DNA of 64,000 nt from Allobosea sp. CS1GBMeth4 (GCF_900185715.1 NZ_FYAS01000031.1:124001-188000), one strand, 5' to 3'; shown: positions 1 through 9,001, counted from the first letter of the stretch. The notes: generated by a model not told the origin, from the letters alone. Numbers and translations are program-made.

Positions 1-256
1 AGTAATACGCCGCATAATAGTAGTTGGCATTCGAATATGCATAACCGTAATAAGCGTAATAATACGCATAGTACGAATAGACATAGCCGTAGTAGCCGTA
101 GTAATCGGCATAGTAACCCTTGCCGACAACTTTCTTGTTGGCGTCCGGCGTCAGCACCTTGGCGCTGGCGTCGCCGAAGATCTTCGCCGTGTCGGCGGCG
201 GCCGGAATGGCGCTGAGCGCAAGCGCTGCAGCCGAGGCGAGCAACAGCTTCTTCAT
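1..256 (-). CDS. Tyrosine-rich small secreted protein, partial at the left edge
   Basis: The reading frame starts at an ATG at 256 and runs off the window, leaving 85 visible residues. An AAGGGG ribosome-binding site sits a few bases upstream. Residues 1-21 form a signal peptide (MKKLLLASAAALALSAIPAA, then A-D), so the product should be exported. Residues 22-45 are ordinary (Lys, Asp, Val). From about residue 47 the chain becomes strikingly rich in Tyr with Gly, Ala and Ser spacers, for example GYYADYYGYYGYVYSYYAYY. No catalytic domain is visible and I do not recognise a family. Tyr/Gly-rich exported proteins can be structural or adhesive, but that is only a possibility. The C-terminus is missing, so total length is unknown. 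Confidence 0.75.
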   Translation of the reverse strand, partial: MKKLLLASAAALALSAIPAAADTAKIFGDASAKVLTPDANKKVVGKGYYADYYGYYGYVYSYYAYYYAYYGYAYSNANYYYAAYY

Positions 257-748
257 GAGAAATCCCCTTGATGTCGCGGCAGGCGAGAATAAGCCCAACT
301 TGCGTTTATGGAATACGCCCGTGACGTTGCGGCGTCAAGCAATAAATCCTGACTAAAAAGCATTAGAGGAAGATCTGTCGGGCGGCTCTAGCTAAATCGT
401 TCTAAATTTTTAATTCAAGCAAGATGTCAGGATAAAATGTTTAAAGCTGAATAATCGTCGCCGCTTGCAGGGGGCGGAACGGATTCCATCGAGTGGGCCT
501 CTACGCCGGGATAAAGTATGGATACCTTGATCAATTATCTCATTCAGTTTCTCGACTTTCGCTTTCTTTTACCGATCTGACCATGGCCGCGTCGATGGCG
601 GACGGTTGACGCGCTGTGCTGTCGGAGCGTCTCCGCTGCCGCGTAAAGTCGCACGTGCCGGCGCGCCTTTGCGCACCGAGGCCGGATTGCGGCGGTCGCG
701 GCTGCGCCCTATCCCTGGGGCCCGGGAGAGAAGCGAGGCGGAGTGGCC
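257..748. other. Intergenic region between divergent genes, no gene seen
   Basis: About 490 bases separate the leftward Tyr-rich gene and the rightward GMC oxidoreductase gene. The stretch from about 355 to 565 is clearly AT-richer than the rest of the window and has no convincing reading frame. It holds the candidate promoter of the Tyr-rich gene and presumably the promoter of the GMC gene. I see no RNA gene or repeat in it. Confidence 0.5.
310..338 (-). promoter_or_regulatory. Candidate promoter for the Tyr-rich protein gene
   Basis: Read on the minus strand, TTGACG (338-333) is followed by a 17-base spacer and TATTCC (315-310), close to a housekeeping sigma factor -35/-10 pair. It lies about 55 bases upstream of the ATG at 256. 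The -10 match is only moderate. Confidence 0.35.
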
Positions 749-2368
749 ATGGCCGACGAGATCAGCATCGGCACCTTCGATTATGTCGTCATCGGCGCCG
801 GCTCGGCCGGCTGTGTGCTCGCCAACCGGCTCTCGGCCGATTCGCGCCGCAAGGTCCTGATCGTCGAGGCCGGCGGCAAGGACGACTGGATCTGGTTCCA
901 CATCCCGGTCGGCTATCTCTACGCCATCGGCAATCCACGTGCCGACTGGCTGTTCCAGACCGAGGTCGAGGCCGGGCTCGGCGGGCGCTCGCTCGCCTAT
1001 CCGCGCGGCAAGGTGGTCGGCGGCTGCTCGGCGATCAACGCGATGATCTACATGCGCGGCCAGGCCGCCGACTATGACGGCTGGCGCCAGCGAGGTCTCG
1101 AGGGCTGGGGCTGGGACGACGTCCTGCCGTTCTTCCTCAAGCACGAGGACCACATCGCCCCGGACGGCCGCTTCCATCGCGCCGGCGGCGAATTGCGCGT
1201 CGAGCATCCGCGCGTCCGCTGGGACATCCTCGATGCGGTGCGCGACGCGGCCGAGACGGCGGGCATCCGCAAGATCGACGACTTCAACACCGGCGACAAC
1301 GAAGGCTCCTCCTATTTCCAGGTCACCCAGAAGCGCGGCCGGCGTTTCAGCGCCGCGCGCGCCTTCCTCGAGCCGGCGCTGGACCGGGACAACCTGCGGG
1401 TCGAGCTCGGCTGCCTGGTCGAGCGCATCCTCGTCGAGGACGGGCGGGCCGTCGGGGTCGTCCTGTCGCGCGGCGGCGAGCGCTATGTCGCCCGCGCATC
1501 CGGCGAGGTCCTGCTCAGCGCCGGTGCCGTCGGCTCGCCTGCCATCCTCGAGCGTTCTGGCATCGGCGACGGCGAGCGCCTGCGCGGGCTCGGCATCGAC
1601 GTTGTCCACCATGCGCCCGGCGTCGGCGAGAATCTGCAGGACCATCTGCAACTCAGGCCGATCTACAAGGTCGAGGGCGTGAAGACGCTCAACACGGACT
1701 ATGCCAGGCTCTGGCGCCGGCCGCTGATGGCGCTGGAATATGCGGTGCGCCGCACCGGGCCCCTGACCATGGCGCCATCGCAGATGGGTGCCTTCGCCAA
1801 GTCGGCGCCGCATTACGCCACCGCCAATCTCGAATTCCACTTCCAGCCGCTCTCGCTCGACAAATGGGGCGACGGGCTCCACCCCTTCGGAGCCTTCACC
1901 GCCAGCGTCTGCAATCTGCGCCCGAGCAGCCGGGGCCGCGTCCACATCAAGTCGCCGGATCCGGCGGCCGCACCGGCGATCGCGCCGAACTACCTCTCCA
2001 CGCAGGAGGACCGGCAGGTCGCGGTCGACGCCCTGAAGCTCGCCCGCCACATCGTGGCGCAGCCGCCGCTCGCCCGGTTCAGGCCGCAGGAATACCTGCC
2101 GGGGCCGGGCCATGACAGCGACGAGGCGCTGGCCGAGGCGGCGGGCCGCATCGGCACCACGATCTTCCATCCGGTCGGCACGGTGAAGATGGGGCGCGAC
2201 GATGATCCGGCGGCCGTGCTCGATGCACGCCTGCGCCTGCGCGGCGTCGCCGGCCTGCGGGTCGTCGACGCCTCGGTGATGCCGGCGATCACCTCCGGCA
2301 ACACGGCCGCGCCGAGCATGATGATCGGCGAGAAGGGCGCGCAGATGGTGCGTGAGGACGCGCGCTAG
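749..2368 (+). CDS. GMC-family FAD oxidoreductase (choline/alcohol dehydrogenase type)
   Basis: This 539-residue protein belongs to the glucose-methanol-choline oxidoreductases, which oxidise alcohols with FAD. The N-terminal FAD dinucleotide motif is GAGSAGCVLANRLS, followed by the family signature PRGKVVGGCSAINAMIY. The C-terminus keeps the two active-site segments: HPVGTVKMG with its His, and SGNTAAPSMMIGEK with its Asn. Length is normal. ATG 749 is preferred because GGAG lies 5 bases upstream; an in-frame GTG at 743 is the alternative. There is no signal peptide, so it should be cytoplasmic. It converges with a PCC-domain gene and neighbours an acyl-CoA synthetase, which suggests oxidation of an alcohol or hydroxy-acid intermediate. 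The substrate cannot be read from the sequence. Confidence 0.9.
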   Translation: MADEISIGTFDYVVIGAGSAGCVLANRLSADSRRKVLIVEAGGKDDWIWFHIPVGYLYAIGNPRADWLFQTEVEAGLGGRSLAYPRGKVVGGCSAINAMIYMRGQAADYDGWRQRGLEGWGWDDVLPFFLKHEDHIAPDGRFHRAGGELRVEHPRVRWDILDAVRDAAETAGIRKIDDFNTGDNEGSSYFQVTQKRGRRFSAARAFLEPALDRDNLRVELGCLVERILVEDGRAVGVVLSRGGERYVARASGEVLLSAGAVGSPAILERSGIGDGERLRGLGIDVVHHAPGVGENLQDHLQLRPIYKVEGVKTLNTDYARLWRRPLMALEYAVRRTGPLTMAPSQMGAFAKSAPHYATANLEFHFQPLSLDKWGDGLHPFGAFTASVCNLRPSSRGRVHIKSPDPAAAPAIAPNYLSTQEDRQVAVDALKLARHIVAQPPLARFRPQEYLPGPGHDSDEALAEAAGRIGTTIFHPVGTVKMGRDDDPAAVLDARLRLRGVAGLRVVDASVMPAITSGNTAAPSMMIGEKGAQMVREDAR

Positions 2369-2383
2369 CGACGCCGACGGCAG

Positions 2384-3241
2384 TCATGGCGCCTCGAGCA
2401 CCAGCTCCAGCGTCATCAGCACCGGGTTCTCGCCGCGCTTCAGCGCACCCTGCGCCATGCCGCCGGTGTAATCGACCAGCGCGATCGCCAGCGACGCTTC
2501 CGGCCTTCCATCGGCCCCGGGCGCGACATGGCCGGCGCTGATCGCGATCTCGGTGGCGAAGGGTTCGATCACGCGGCCGTCGGAAAAGCGCGCGCCGATG
2601 GTCGAGCCGACGCCGCCATGGATCACGGCCGAGGCGATTCCGCGCTCGGCGCAGAAATCCTCCAGCGCGGTGAAGACGTCGCGGTTCGGCCGCAATCGCA
2701 GCACGAAGAAGCGACCGCCGGCCTCCGCGCCAATGCCTGGCCGCTCGGCGGGCATGAACAGCTTGAAATTGGTTTCGGGATCATGGCCGGCGACGAAGCC
2801 GGCACCATCCAGCCCGGTCGCGTCGACGCTGATCGGTTCGGCGAGGACGCTCTGGTCCGGCAGGATATGGCCGCCATTGCGCCTGCCGTCGGCTTCACGC
2901 CAGAGGGCGTGGCCGTGGAAGAAGGGGGCGCCGTCACGCTCGCCGAAGGTCAGCGCTCCCGTCTCGATCCGGGTCACGCCGTCCGGCCGGAAGGTCTCGC
3001 TGTAGAAGGCGGCGTGCTCCGGCGTCTGCGACAGCGCCGGCATCACATAGGCGAAGGGCGCGAGCGACAGGCCGGCAGGCAGGCGCAGAACGCCGCTGGA
3101 GAAGCCCTCTGCCGCGAAGGCCTTGGCGATCGCGTCGAGCAGCAGCCCGGGCTTCAGGTGCAGAGTGAGCTTGCGGCCGCGCGCCTCGGCCCATTGGACC
3201 CGCTCGGGCTCGGCCGGTCCCGGCTGCTCGATCCGCCTCAT
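2384..3241 (-). CDS. Protein with two PCC/DUF296-like domains
   Basis: The 285-residue product carries two related domains of the plants-and-prokaryotes-conserved (PCC, formerly DUF296) fold, at roughly residues 25-145 and 175-285. The first has the typical segments FHGHALW and GGHILPDQSVL; the second has AVIHGGVGSTIGARF. Single-domain bacterial relatives form trimers and have no established reaction. The gene starts at ATG 3241, which overlaps the stop codon of the upstream acyl-CoA synthetase by 4 bases (ATGA), so the two are surely co-transcribed and probably serve one pathway. It has no signal peptide or membrane segment. A role as an enzyme or ligand-binding partner in acid catabolism is an inference from the operon only. 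Confidence 0.8.
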   Translation of the reverse strand: MRRIEQPGPAEPERVQWAEARGRKLTLHLKPGLLLDAIAKAFAAEGFSSGVLRLPAGLSLAPFAYVMPALSQTPEHAAFYSETFRPDGVTRIETGALTFGERDGAPFFHGHALWREADGRRNGGHILPDQSVLAEPISVDATGLDGAGFVAGHDPETNFKLFMPAERPGIGAEAGGRFFVLRLRPNRDVFTALEDFCAERGIASAVIHGGVGSTIGARFSDGRVIEPFATEIAISAGHVAPGADGRPEASLAIALVDYTGGMAQGALKRGENPVLMTLELVLEAP

Positions 3242-4878
3242 GCCGCCGGTCCTGGGGCGCGGACGAAATCGAGCAGGCCGCGCTTCTCCAGCTCGTCGCG
3301 CACCAGGCGCTTCGGAACCTTGCCATAGCCGGATTTGGGCAATTCCTCGAAGAAGAAGAAGCGCTTCGGCATCTTGTAGCGCGGGATCTTCTCGGCGAGA
3401 TAGCTCGCCAGCTCGCTCTCGGTGACAGGACCGCGCGCGACGCAGACCGCGACGCCGATCTCGCCCCAGACCGCGTCGGGCACGCCGAGCACGGCCGCCT
3501 CGGCGATGGCCGGGTGGGTCAGAATCTTCTCCTCGATCTCGCGCGGATAGATGTTCGAGCCGCCGGAAATGTACATGTCCGAGGCGCGGCCGGTGATATA
3601 GACGAAGCCCTCCTCGTCCATATGGCCGAGATCGCCGGTGCGGAACCAGCCATTGCGGAAGGATTTCGCGTTGGCCTCGGGGTTCTGGTAGTAGCCGGCG
3701 AAGACGGCCGGCCCGATGACGCAGATCTCGCCGGTCTCCAAGGGCTTTAGTTCCTCGCCCTCCTCGTTCTGGACCTGGACCTGGATGCCGGTGCGCTCGA
3801 CGCCGCAGCTGCCGATGCGCGCCGCCGGCCCGTCCTCGATCTCGTGCAGATGGGGCGGCAGCACCGTGATGTTGCCGGTGACCTCGCCGAGGCCGAAATA
3901 CTGCACCAGCACCTTGCCGAGCTTCTTCAGCGCCGTCTTCTGGTCCTCGCGATACATCGGCGCCCCGGCATAGATGACATGGCGCAGCGAGGAATGGTCG
4001 TGCTGGTCGACGGCCGGATGCTCGACCAGCATCTTCAGGATCGTCGGCACGGTGAAGATGTTGGTGACCCGGTGCTTCTCGATCAGCCGGAAGGCCTCGT
4101 CGATGTCGAAGCGCTCGGTCGGCAGGAGGATCGTCGGTGCGCCGCGCGCCGACAGCACGAGCTGGTGCACGCCGGCGCCATGCGAGAGCGGCGCGACGAC
4201 GAGCGAGGCGTCCTGTTCGGTCGAGCCCGGCACCAGGTCGGCGAGATGGTTGGTGACGACGAAGCCCATCTGGCCATGGGTCAGCACGGCGGCCTTGGAG
4301 CGGCCGGTCGTGCCGGAGGTGAAGAAGAACCAGCAGGGATCGTCACGGTCGACGGCCGCATCCGGCACGCGCGCGCCCTGATGCCTGGCGATCGCCTCCG
4401 CCAGCGACGTCTCGCCGAAGGCGCCCGCGCCGATGCGCCAGGTGAACTCCAGCGCCTTGCTCTCCGCCGCGACGGCTGCCGCGTGGTCGGGGAAATCGCC
4501 ATGGCAGAGGAAGGCCCTGGCGCCCGAGGATGTTGCGAGCCAGGCGACCTCGTCCGGCATCAGGCGGAAATTGGTCGGCACCCAGACGGCCCCGAGCCGG
4601 AAGGCGGCGAACATCGAGATGAACATCTCGTCGCAGTTCTTGGAATGCACCAGGATGCGGTCGCCCTTGCCGATGCCGCGTGCCGCCAGCGCGGCGCAGA
4701 GCGCGTGTGTCGCCGCGTCGAGCTCGCCCCAGCTCCATTGCCGCTCGCCCCAGATCAGCCCCGGCCGGCCGCCGAAGCGGCGGGCATTGCGCGTCAGGAA
4801 ATGCGCGAGGTTCATGACCCGCGTCGTGACGGGCTTCTGGCCGCCCACCGGGTCCGCGCCCGCTGCGCTCGTCGTCAT
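3238..4878 (-). CDS. AMP-forming acyl-CoA synthetase
   Basis: This 546-residue enzyme is an ANL-superfamily ligase, expected to activate a carboxylic acid with ATP and CoA. Visible motifs in order are FFTSGTTGRSKAAVLTH (the phosphate-binding loop, around residues 180-196), YFGLGEVTGN (A5-like), GWFRTGDLGHMDEEGFVYI, and GRASDMYISGGSNIYPREIE around the hinge. The C-terminal KSGYGKVPKR contains the expected acyl-adenylation Lys. The ATG at 4878 overlaps the IclR gene's stop (ATGA), and its own stop overlaps the PCC gene's start, giving a three-gene leftward operon. A co-located TRAP transporter and acyl-CoA dehydrogenase suggest uptake and CoA activation of an organic acid. The substrate is unknown. 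Confidence 0.92.
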   Translation of the reverse strand: MTTSAAGADPVGGQKPVTTRVMNLAHFLTRNARRFGGRPGLIWGERQWSWGELDAATHALCAALAARGIGKGDRILVHSKNCDEMFISMFAAFRLGAVWVPTNFRLMPDEVAWLATSSGARAFLCHGDFPDHAAAVAAESKALEFTWRIGAGAFGETSLAEAIARHQGARVPDAAVDRDDPCWFFFTSGTTGRSKAAVLTHGQMGFVVTNHLADLVPGSTEQDASLVVAPLSHGAGVHQLVLSARGAPTILLPTERFDIDEAFRLIEKHRVTNIFTVPTILKMLVEHPAVDQHDHSSLRHVIYAGAPMYREDQKTALKKLGKVLVQYFGLGEVTGNITVLPPHLHEIEDGPAARIGSCGVERTGIQVQVQNEEGEELKPLETGEICVIGPAVFAGYYQNPEANAKSFRNGWFRTGDLGHMDEEGFVYITGRASDMYISGGSNIYPREIEEKILTHPAIAEAAVLGVPDAVWGEIGVAVCVARGPVTESELASYLAEKIPRYKMPKRFFFFEELPKSGYGKVPKRLVRDELEKRGLLDFVRAPGPAA

Positions 4879-5726
4879 GGCGTCGTCTCCGCTGTCCTGG
4901 TCTCGTCCTGTGCCGGCTTCGCCTGCCGCCGGTCGAGCATGGCGGCGATCCTGGCCTCGACCCGGCGCGCCTCCCGGCGCAGCAATGCGCCGAGTTCCTC
5001 CTGCCGCTGCGGCTGCATGCGCGAATCGATCGCGGCAATGCTGAGCGCCCCGGCGACGCGCCCATCCGGATAGCGCACGCCGACGCCGACGCCCCATGAG
5101 CTGGCGACGATCCGTCCCGGATTGAGGGCGAAGCCCTGCGCGCGGGCCAGCGCGATATCGGCGACGAGCTGGGCCGGCGCATAGGCCGGATAGCGCGCGG
5201 CGAGGACGGCGCGGTTGGCCTCGATCACCGCCGCGGCTTCGGCGTCCGGCATCAGCGCCAGCATGGCGAGCGAGCCGGCTCCGACCCCGAGCGGGTGCTG
5301 ATCGCCCGCCTGCAGGGCGTGGGTGCGCACCGGCCAGGTGCCTTCCTCGCGGTGCAGGCAGATGGCGAAGCGGTCGCGCCGGATCGAGAAGAAGCTGGTG
5401 TCCTGCGTCGTGTCGGAGAGCGTGCGCAGGCTTTCCATGGCGAGGTCGAGCAGACCGTGGCGCTGGCCGGAGAGCAGGCCGAGCACGAAGGCTTCCTCGC
5501 CGAGATGATAGCGCCGCGTGCGCGCCTCCTGCTCGACGAGGCCGGCCCGCATCAGCGCCAGCAGCAGGCGCCGGACCGTCGGCTTGTTCAGCCCGCTCTC
5601 CTCGACGATCTCGCTGAGCGGCAGGCCGGTGGCCGTCTCGCGGCCGACGAGCGCCAGCAGCCGCAAAGCGCGGTCGACGCTCTGCGAGCCTGACAGATCG
5701 GGCGTCGATAGGGCCTCGGGCCGCAT
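4875..5726 (-). CDS. IclR-family transcriptional regulator
   Basis: The product has 283 residues. The N-terminal winged helix-turn-helix (SVDRALRLLALVG through LNKPTVRRLLLALMRAGLVE, about residues 13-65) is followed by the IclR effector-binding domain. ATG 5726 is chosen because AGAGGAA lies immediately upstream; the frame stays open further upstream across the divergent TRAP promoter region, but that part looks non-coding. It is the first gene of the leftward operon with the acyl-CoA synthetase and PCC genes and is divergent from the TRAP permease, the usual place for a regulator controlling both units in response to the transported acid. Confidence 0.9.
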   Translation of the reverse strand: MRPEALSTPDLSGSQSVDRALRLLALVGRETATGLPLSEIVEESGLNKPTVRRLLLALMRAGLVEQEARTRRYHLGEEAFVLGLLSGQRHGLLDLAMESLRTLSDTTQDTSFFSIRRDRFAICLHREEGTWPVRTHALQAGDQHPLGVGAGSLAMLALMPDAEAAAVIEANRAVLAARYPAYAPAQLVADIALARAQGFALNPGRIVASSWGVGVGVRYPDGRVAGALSIAAIDSRMQPQRQEELGALLRREARRVEARIAAMLDRRQAKPAQDETRTAETTP

Positions 5727-5742
5727 TTCCTCTGCCGAATTG

Positions 5743-5759
5743 GGTCCATGATGCGGACC
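5743..5759. promoter_or_regulatory. Candidate operator, GGTCC-N7-GGACC
   Basis: A 5-bp inverted repeat (GGTCC at 5743-5747, GGACC at 5755-5759) lies 17 bases upstream of the IclR gene start, between the divergent IclR and TRAP genes. The same half-sites recur wider apart at 5824-5828 and 5862-5866. This would suit an IclR dimer or tetramer, but the motif is short and untested. Confidence 0.3.
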
Positions 5760-5916
5760 TCTCGCCTGTTTGAAATCTGTAGATGGCCGCGGCAGTGATT
5801 GCAACCGCAGTTGATCTGTGTATGGTCCAGCCAGAAAGCGCGATGAATTTCGCCATAATATGGACCTGCTGGATCGGCGTCGCCGACATGGCGGGTGGAT
5901 GGGAGGAGCGGCCCTG

Positions 5917-7827
5917 ATGGCCGAAGCGAGCACGAGCGCGGCCGCCAGCGCGCATGCCAGCGCAAATTCCAGCGATGGCGTCGCCGCGGTTCTGGAGAGT
6001 CTCGACCACGCGCCGAAGCGGGTCGGTTCGGCTCTGGTGCGTCCGCTCGAGGTCGTCGCCGCGATCCTGCTCGTCGCCATCGTCACGTTGCTGCTCGCCG
6101 GCGTCACCTCGCGCTATGTGCTGTCGATCCCGGTGGTCTGGATCGACGAGGCCGCGTCGATCTGCTTCCTCTGGCTCGCCATGCTCGGTGCCGCCATCGC
6201 GATCGACCGCAACGAGCATCTGCGCCTGACCCTGTTCGTCGGCATGCTGCCGGAGCGCCTGCGCGGGCTCGCCCATGCCTTCGGCCTGCTCGCGATCGCG
6301 ACCTTCCTCGCGGTGATGACCTGGCCGGCGATCGACTATGTCATCGAGGAATCCTATGTCACCTCGGCGGCGCTCAACATCCCGTCGAGCTACCGTGTCT
6401 CGGCCATCGCCTTCGGCATCATCGCCATGCTGGCCCTGGTGCTGACCTATGCGGTCAGGACCTGCACGCTGCGCGACCTGCTGGTCGCGGCCGCGGTGAT
6501 CGGCTGCGTCGCCGCGGCCTTCTTCCTGCTGACGCCGGTGTTCAAGACCCTCGGCTACCTCAACATCGTCATCTTCCTGCTCGGCGTCGTCGGGCTCTGC
6601 CTCGTCGCCGGCGTGCCGATCGCCTTCTGCTTCGGGCTCGGCGCGCTCTGCTTCCTCTCCTTCAGCACCAGCGTGCCGATCTTCGTGATGATCGGGCGCA
6701 TGGACGAGGGCATGTCGAGCCTGATCCTGCTCTCCGTCCCGATCTTCGTTCTGCTCGGCTGCGTGCTCGACTGCACCGGCATGGGCAAGGCGATCGTCGA
6801 CTTCCTCGCCTCGCTGCTCGGCCATGTCCGCGCCGGCATGTCCTATGTGCTGCTCGGCTCGCTCTTCCTGGTCTCCGGTATCTCGGGATCGAAGGTCTCG
6901 GACATGGCGACGGTGGCGCCGGCGCTGTTCCCGGAGATGAAGCGGCGCGGCTACCAGCCGAAGGAGCTGATCGCGCTGCTCTCGACCGGCGCGGCCATGG
7001 CCGAGACCGTGCCGCCGTCCATCGTGCTGATCGTGCTCGGCTCGGTCGCCGGCGTCTCTATCGCCGGGCTCTTCACCAACGGCCTCGTCGTTGCGACCGT
7101 GCTGCTGCTCGTGCTCGCCGTTCTGGCGCGCTGGAAAGCGCGCGGCGAGATGCTCAAGGGCGTGCGCCGCGCGCCGTTCGCGACGATCTGGAAGACGGCG
7201 CTGATCGCCGCGCCTGCGCTTGTCCTGCCTTTCCTGATCCGCAGCGCCGTCGGCGGCGGCGTCGCCACCGCGACCGAGGTCTCGACCATCGCGGTTCTCT
7301 ACGCGCTGATCGTCGGCATCGTCCTCTATGGCGGCATCAGCTTGCGCCAGTTCTACGGCATGCTGGTCGAGACCGCGGCGCTCTCCGGAGCGATCCTGAT
7401 GATCCTAGGCACCGCCTCGGCCATGGCCTGGGCGCTGACCCAGACCGGCTTCGCCCGCGACCTCGCCACGGCGATGTCGCATCTGCCCGGCGGCTGGATC
7501 AGCTTCATGGCGGTGACCGTCGTGGTCTTCATGATTCTCGGCTGCGTGCTCGAAGGCCTGCCGGCGATCGTGCTGATGGCGCCGCTGATGTTCCCGATCG
7601 CCAAGAGCCTCGGCATCAACGACGTGCACTATGCGATGGTGGTCGTCACCGCGATGAACATCGGCCTGATGACCCCGCCGATCGGCATCGGCTTCTACAT
7701 CGCCTGCAAGATCGGCAATGTCGAACCGGACGAGGCGATGGGCGCGATCTGGCCCTATCTGGTGGCGCTGCTCGCCGGCCTCGCCATCATCGCCTACGTT
7801 CCGTCCTTCTCGACCATGTTCCTGTGA
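5917..7827 (+). CDS. TRAP transporter fused permease, DctQ-DctM type
   Basis: The 636-residue membrane protein fuses the small four-helix DctQ subunit (about residues 30-190) to the large DctM subunit (about 210-636). DctQ features include RYVLSIPVVWIDEAASICF; DctM features include GSLFLVSGISGSKVSDMA, AETVPPSIVLIVLGS and a late MTPPIGIGFYIA. TRAP permeases use an ion gradient and a periplasmic DctP protein to import carboxylates. ATG 5917 is chosen because GGGAGGAG lies 8-9 bases upstream; the frame is open to 5818 without a better start. The matching dctP-type gene follows at 7988 after a palindromic repeat. It is divergent from the IclR regulator, which probably controls it. The substrate is unknown. 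Confidence 0.93.
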   Translation: MAEASTSAAASAHASANSSDGVAAVLESLDHAPKRVGSALVRPLEVVAAILLVAIVTLLLAGVTSRYVLSIPVVWIDEAASICFLWLAMLGAAIAIDRNEHLRLTLFVGMLPERLRGLAHAFGLLAIATFLAVMTWPAIDYVIEESYVTSAALNIPSSYRVSAIAFGIIAMLALVLTYAVRTCTLRDLLVAAAVIGCVAAAFFLLTPVFKTLGYLNIVIFLLGVVGLCLVAGVPIAFCFGLGALCFLSFSTSVPIFVMIGRMDEGMSSLILLSVPIFVLLGCVLDCTGMGKAIVDFLASLLGHVRAGMSYVLLGSLFLVSGISGSKVSDMATVAPALFPEMKRRGYQPKELIALLSTGAAMAETVPPSIVLIVLGSVAGVSIAGLFTNGLVVATVLLLVLAVLARWKARGEMLKGVRRAPFATIWKTALIAAPALVLPFLIRSAVGGGVATATEVSTIAVLYALIVGIVLYGGISLRQFYGMLVETAALSGAILMILGTASAMAWALTQTGFARDLATAMSHLPGGWISFMAVTVVVFMILGCVLEGLPAIVLMAPLMFPIAKSLGINDVHYAMVVVTAMNIGLMTPPIGIGFYIACKIGNVEPDEAMGAIWPYLVALLAGLAIIAYVPSFSTMFL

Positions 7828-7855
7828 ACGCGATGGCGCCCATGTCTCGTCATGC

Positions 7856-7942
7856 CGTCATTGCGAGGAGGCTTTGCCGACGAAGCAATCCAGAAGGATT
7901 GCGTGCAATCTTCTGGATTGCTTCGCTTCGCTCGCAATGACG
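7856..7942. repeat. Intergenic palindromic repeat, family A copy 1
   Basis: An 87-bp imperfect palindrome begins CGTCATTGCGAGGAGG and ends CTTCGCTCGCAATGACG; the inner arms are GAAGCAATCCAGAAG and CTTCTGGATTGCTTC. It starts 28 bases after the TRAP permease stop and lies between that gene and dctP of the same transporter. Closely similar copies occur at 21645 and 28307. As RNA it would form a long hairpin. Confidence 0.85.
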
Positions 7943-7987
7943 CCGAAACTTCATCGCTGACAACAACGAACGTCTGGAGGAAAGACC

Positions 7988-9001
7988 ATGTCCATCTCAC
8001 GCCGCACGATCCTGCAGGGCGCGACCGCCGCCGCCACGATCGGCACCTTCCAGGTCGCCCGCGCCCAGACGCCGGAATTCAGCTACAAATACGCCAACAA
8101 CCTGCCCGTCTCGCACCCGATGAACCTCCGCGCCAGCGAGGCGATGGAGAAGATCAAGGCCGAGACCAATGGCCGCGTCGTCATCCAGATCTTCCCGAAC
8201 AACCAGCTCGGCTCCGACACCGACATGCTGAACCAGGTCCGCTCCGGCGGCGTCGAGTTCTTCACGCTGTCGCCGCTGATCCTGTCGACCTTGGTGCCGA
8301 ACGCCTCGGTCAGCGGCATCGGCTTCGCCTTCCCGAACTATGACGCGGTCTGGAAGGCGATGGACGGCGAACTCGGCGCCTATGTGCGCGGCCAGATCGC
8401 CAAGGCGAACCTGCACGTCATGGACAAGATCTGGGACAACGGCTTCCGCCAGATGACCTCGTCCAAGGGCCCGATCGCCAGCCCCGCCGACCTCAAGGGG
8501 TTCAAGATCCGCGTGCCGGTGTCGCCGCTCTGGACCTCGATGTTCAAGGCCTTCGACTCGGCTCCGGCCAGCATCAACTTCGCCGAGGTCTACACCGCCC
8601 TGCAGACCAAGATCGTCGACGGCCAGGAGAACCCGCTCGCGATCATCGCGACGGCCAAGCTCTACGAGGTGCAGAAGTACCTCTCGCTGACCAACCATAT
8701 GTGGGACGGCTTCTGGTTCCTGGCCAACCGCCGCGCCTTCGAGCGGCTGCCGCAGGATCTGCGGGCGATTGTCGCCAGGAACATCGACGCCGCCGCCATG
8801 CTGGAGCGCGCCGACGTCGCCAAGCTCAATGCCGGCCTGCAGGCGGAACTGACCGCGAAGGGCATGGTCATCAACGAGACCAAGGCCGACGATTTCCGCG
8901 CCACCCTGCAGAAGGCCGGCTTCTACGCCGAGTGGAAGGGCAAGTACGGCGACGAGGCCTGGTCGATCCTCGAGAAGGCGGTCGGCGGCAAGCTGGCCTG
9001 A
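7988..9001 (+). CDS. TRAP transporter solute-binding protein, DctP family
   Basis: The 337-residue protein starts MSISRRTILQGATAAATIG, a signal peptide with a twin-arginine-like SRRTIL, cleaved near ARAQ (about residues 24-27). The mature part is a typical DctP: FEVARNG-like polar loops are replaced here by KIKAETNGRVVIQIFPNNQLG near the N-terminus, and the binding-site region NFAEVYTALQTKIVDGQENP carries the family's conserved Arg-lacking C-terminal motif. A strong GGAGGAAAG site precedes ATG 7988. It serves the fused permease directly upstream by capturing a carboxylate in the periplasm. The intervening family A palindrome may separate the mRNA levels of the two genes. Confidence 0.92.
   Translation: MSISRRTILQGATAAATIGTFQVARAQTPEFSYKYANNLPVSHPMNLRASEAMEKIKAETNGRVVIQIFPNNQLGSDTDMLNQVRSGGVEFFTLSPLILSTLVPNASVSGIGFAFPNYDAVWKAMDGELGAYVRGQIAKANLHVMDKIWDNGFRQMTSSKGPIASPADLKGFKIRVPVSPLWTSMFKAFDSAPASINFAEVYTALQTKIVDGQENPLAIIATAKLYEVQKYLSLTNHMWDGFWFLANRRAFERLPQDLRAIVARNIDAAAMLERADVAKLNAGLQAELTAKGMVINETKADDFRATLQKAGFYAEWKGKYGDEAWSILEKAVGGKLA

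Noticed and set aside
120..356. Plus-strand frame opposite the Tyr-rich gene
   Set aside because: It starts with a weak codon, has no ribosome-binding site, and runs antisense to a frame with a clear signal peptide and ribosome-binding site.
4879..6825. Upstream extension of the acyl-CoA synthetase frame across the IclR gene
   Set aside because: The extension is low-complexity and overlaps the IclR gene in another frame; the synthetase family start and the ATGA overlap support ATG 4878.
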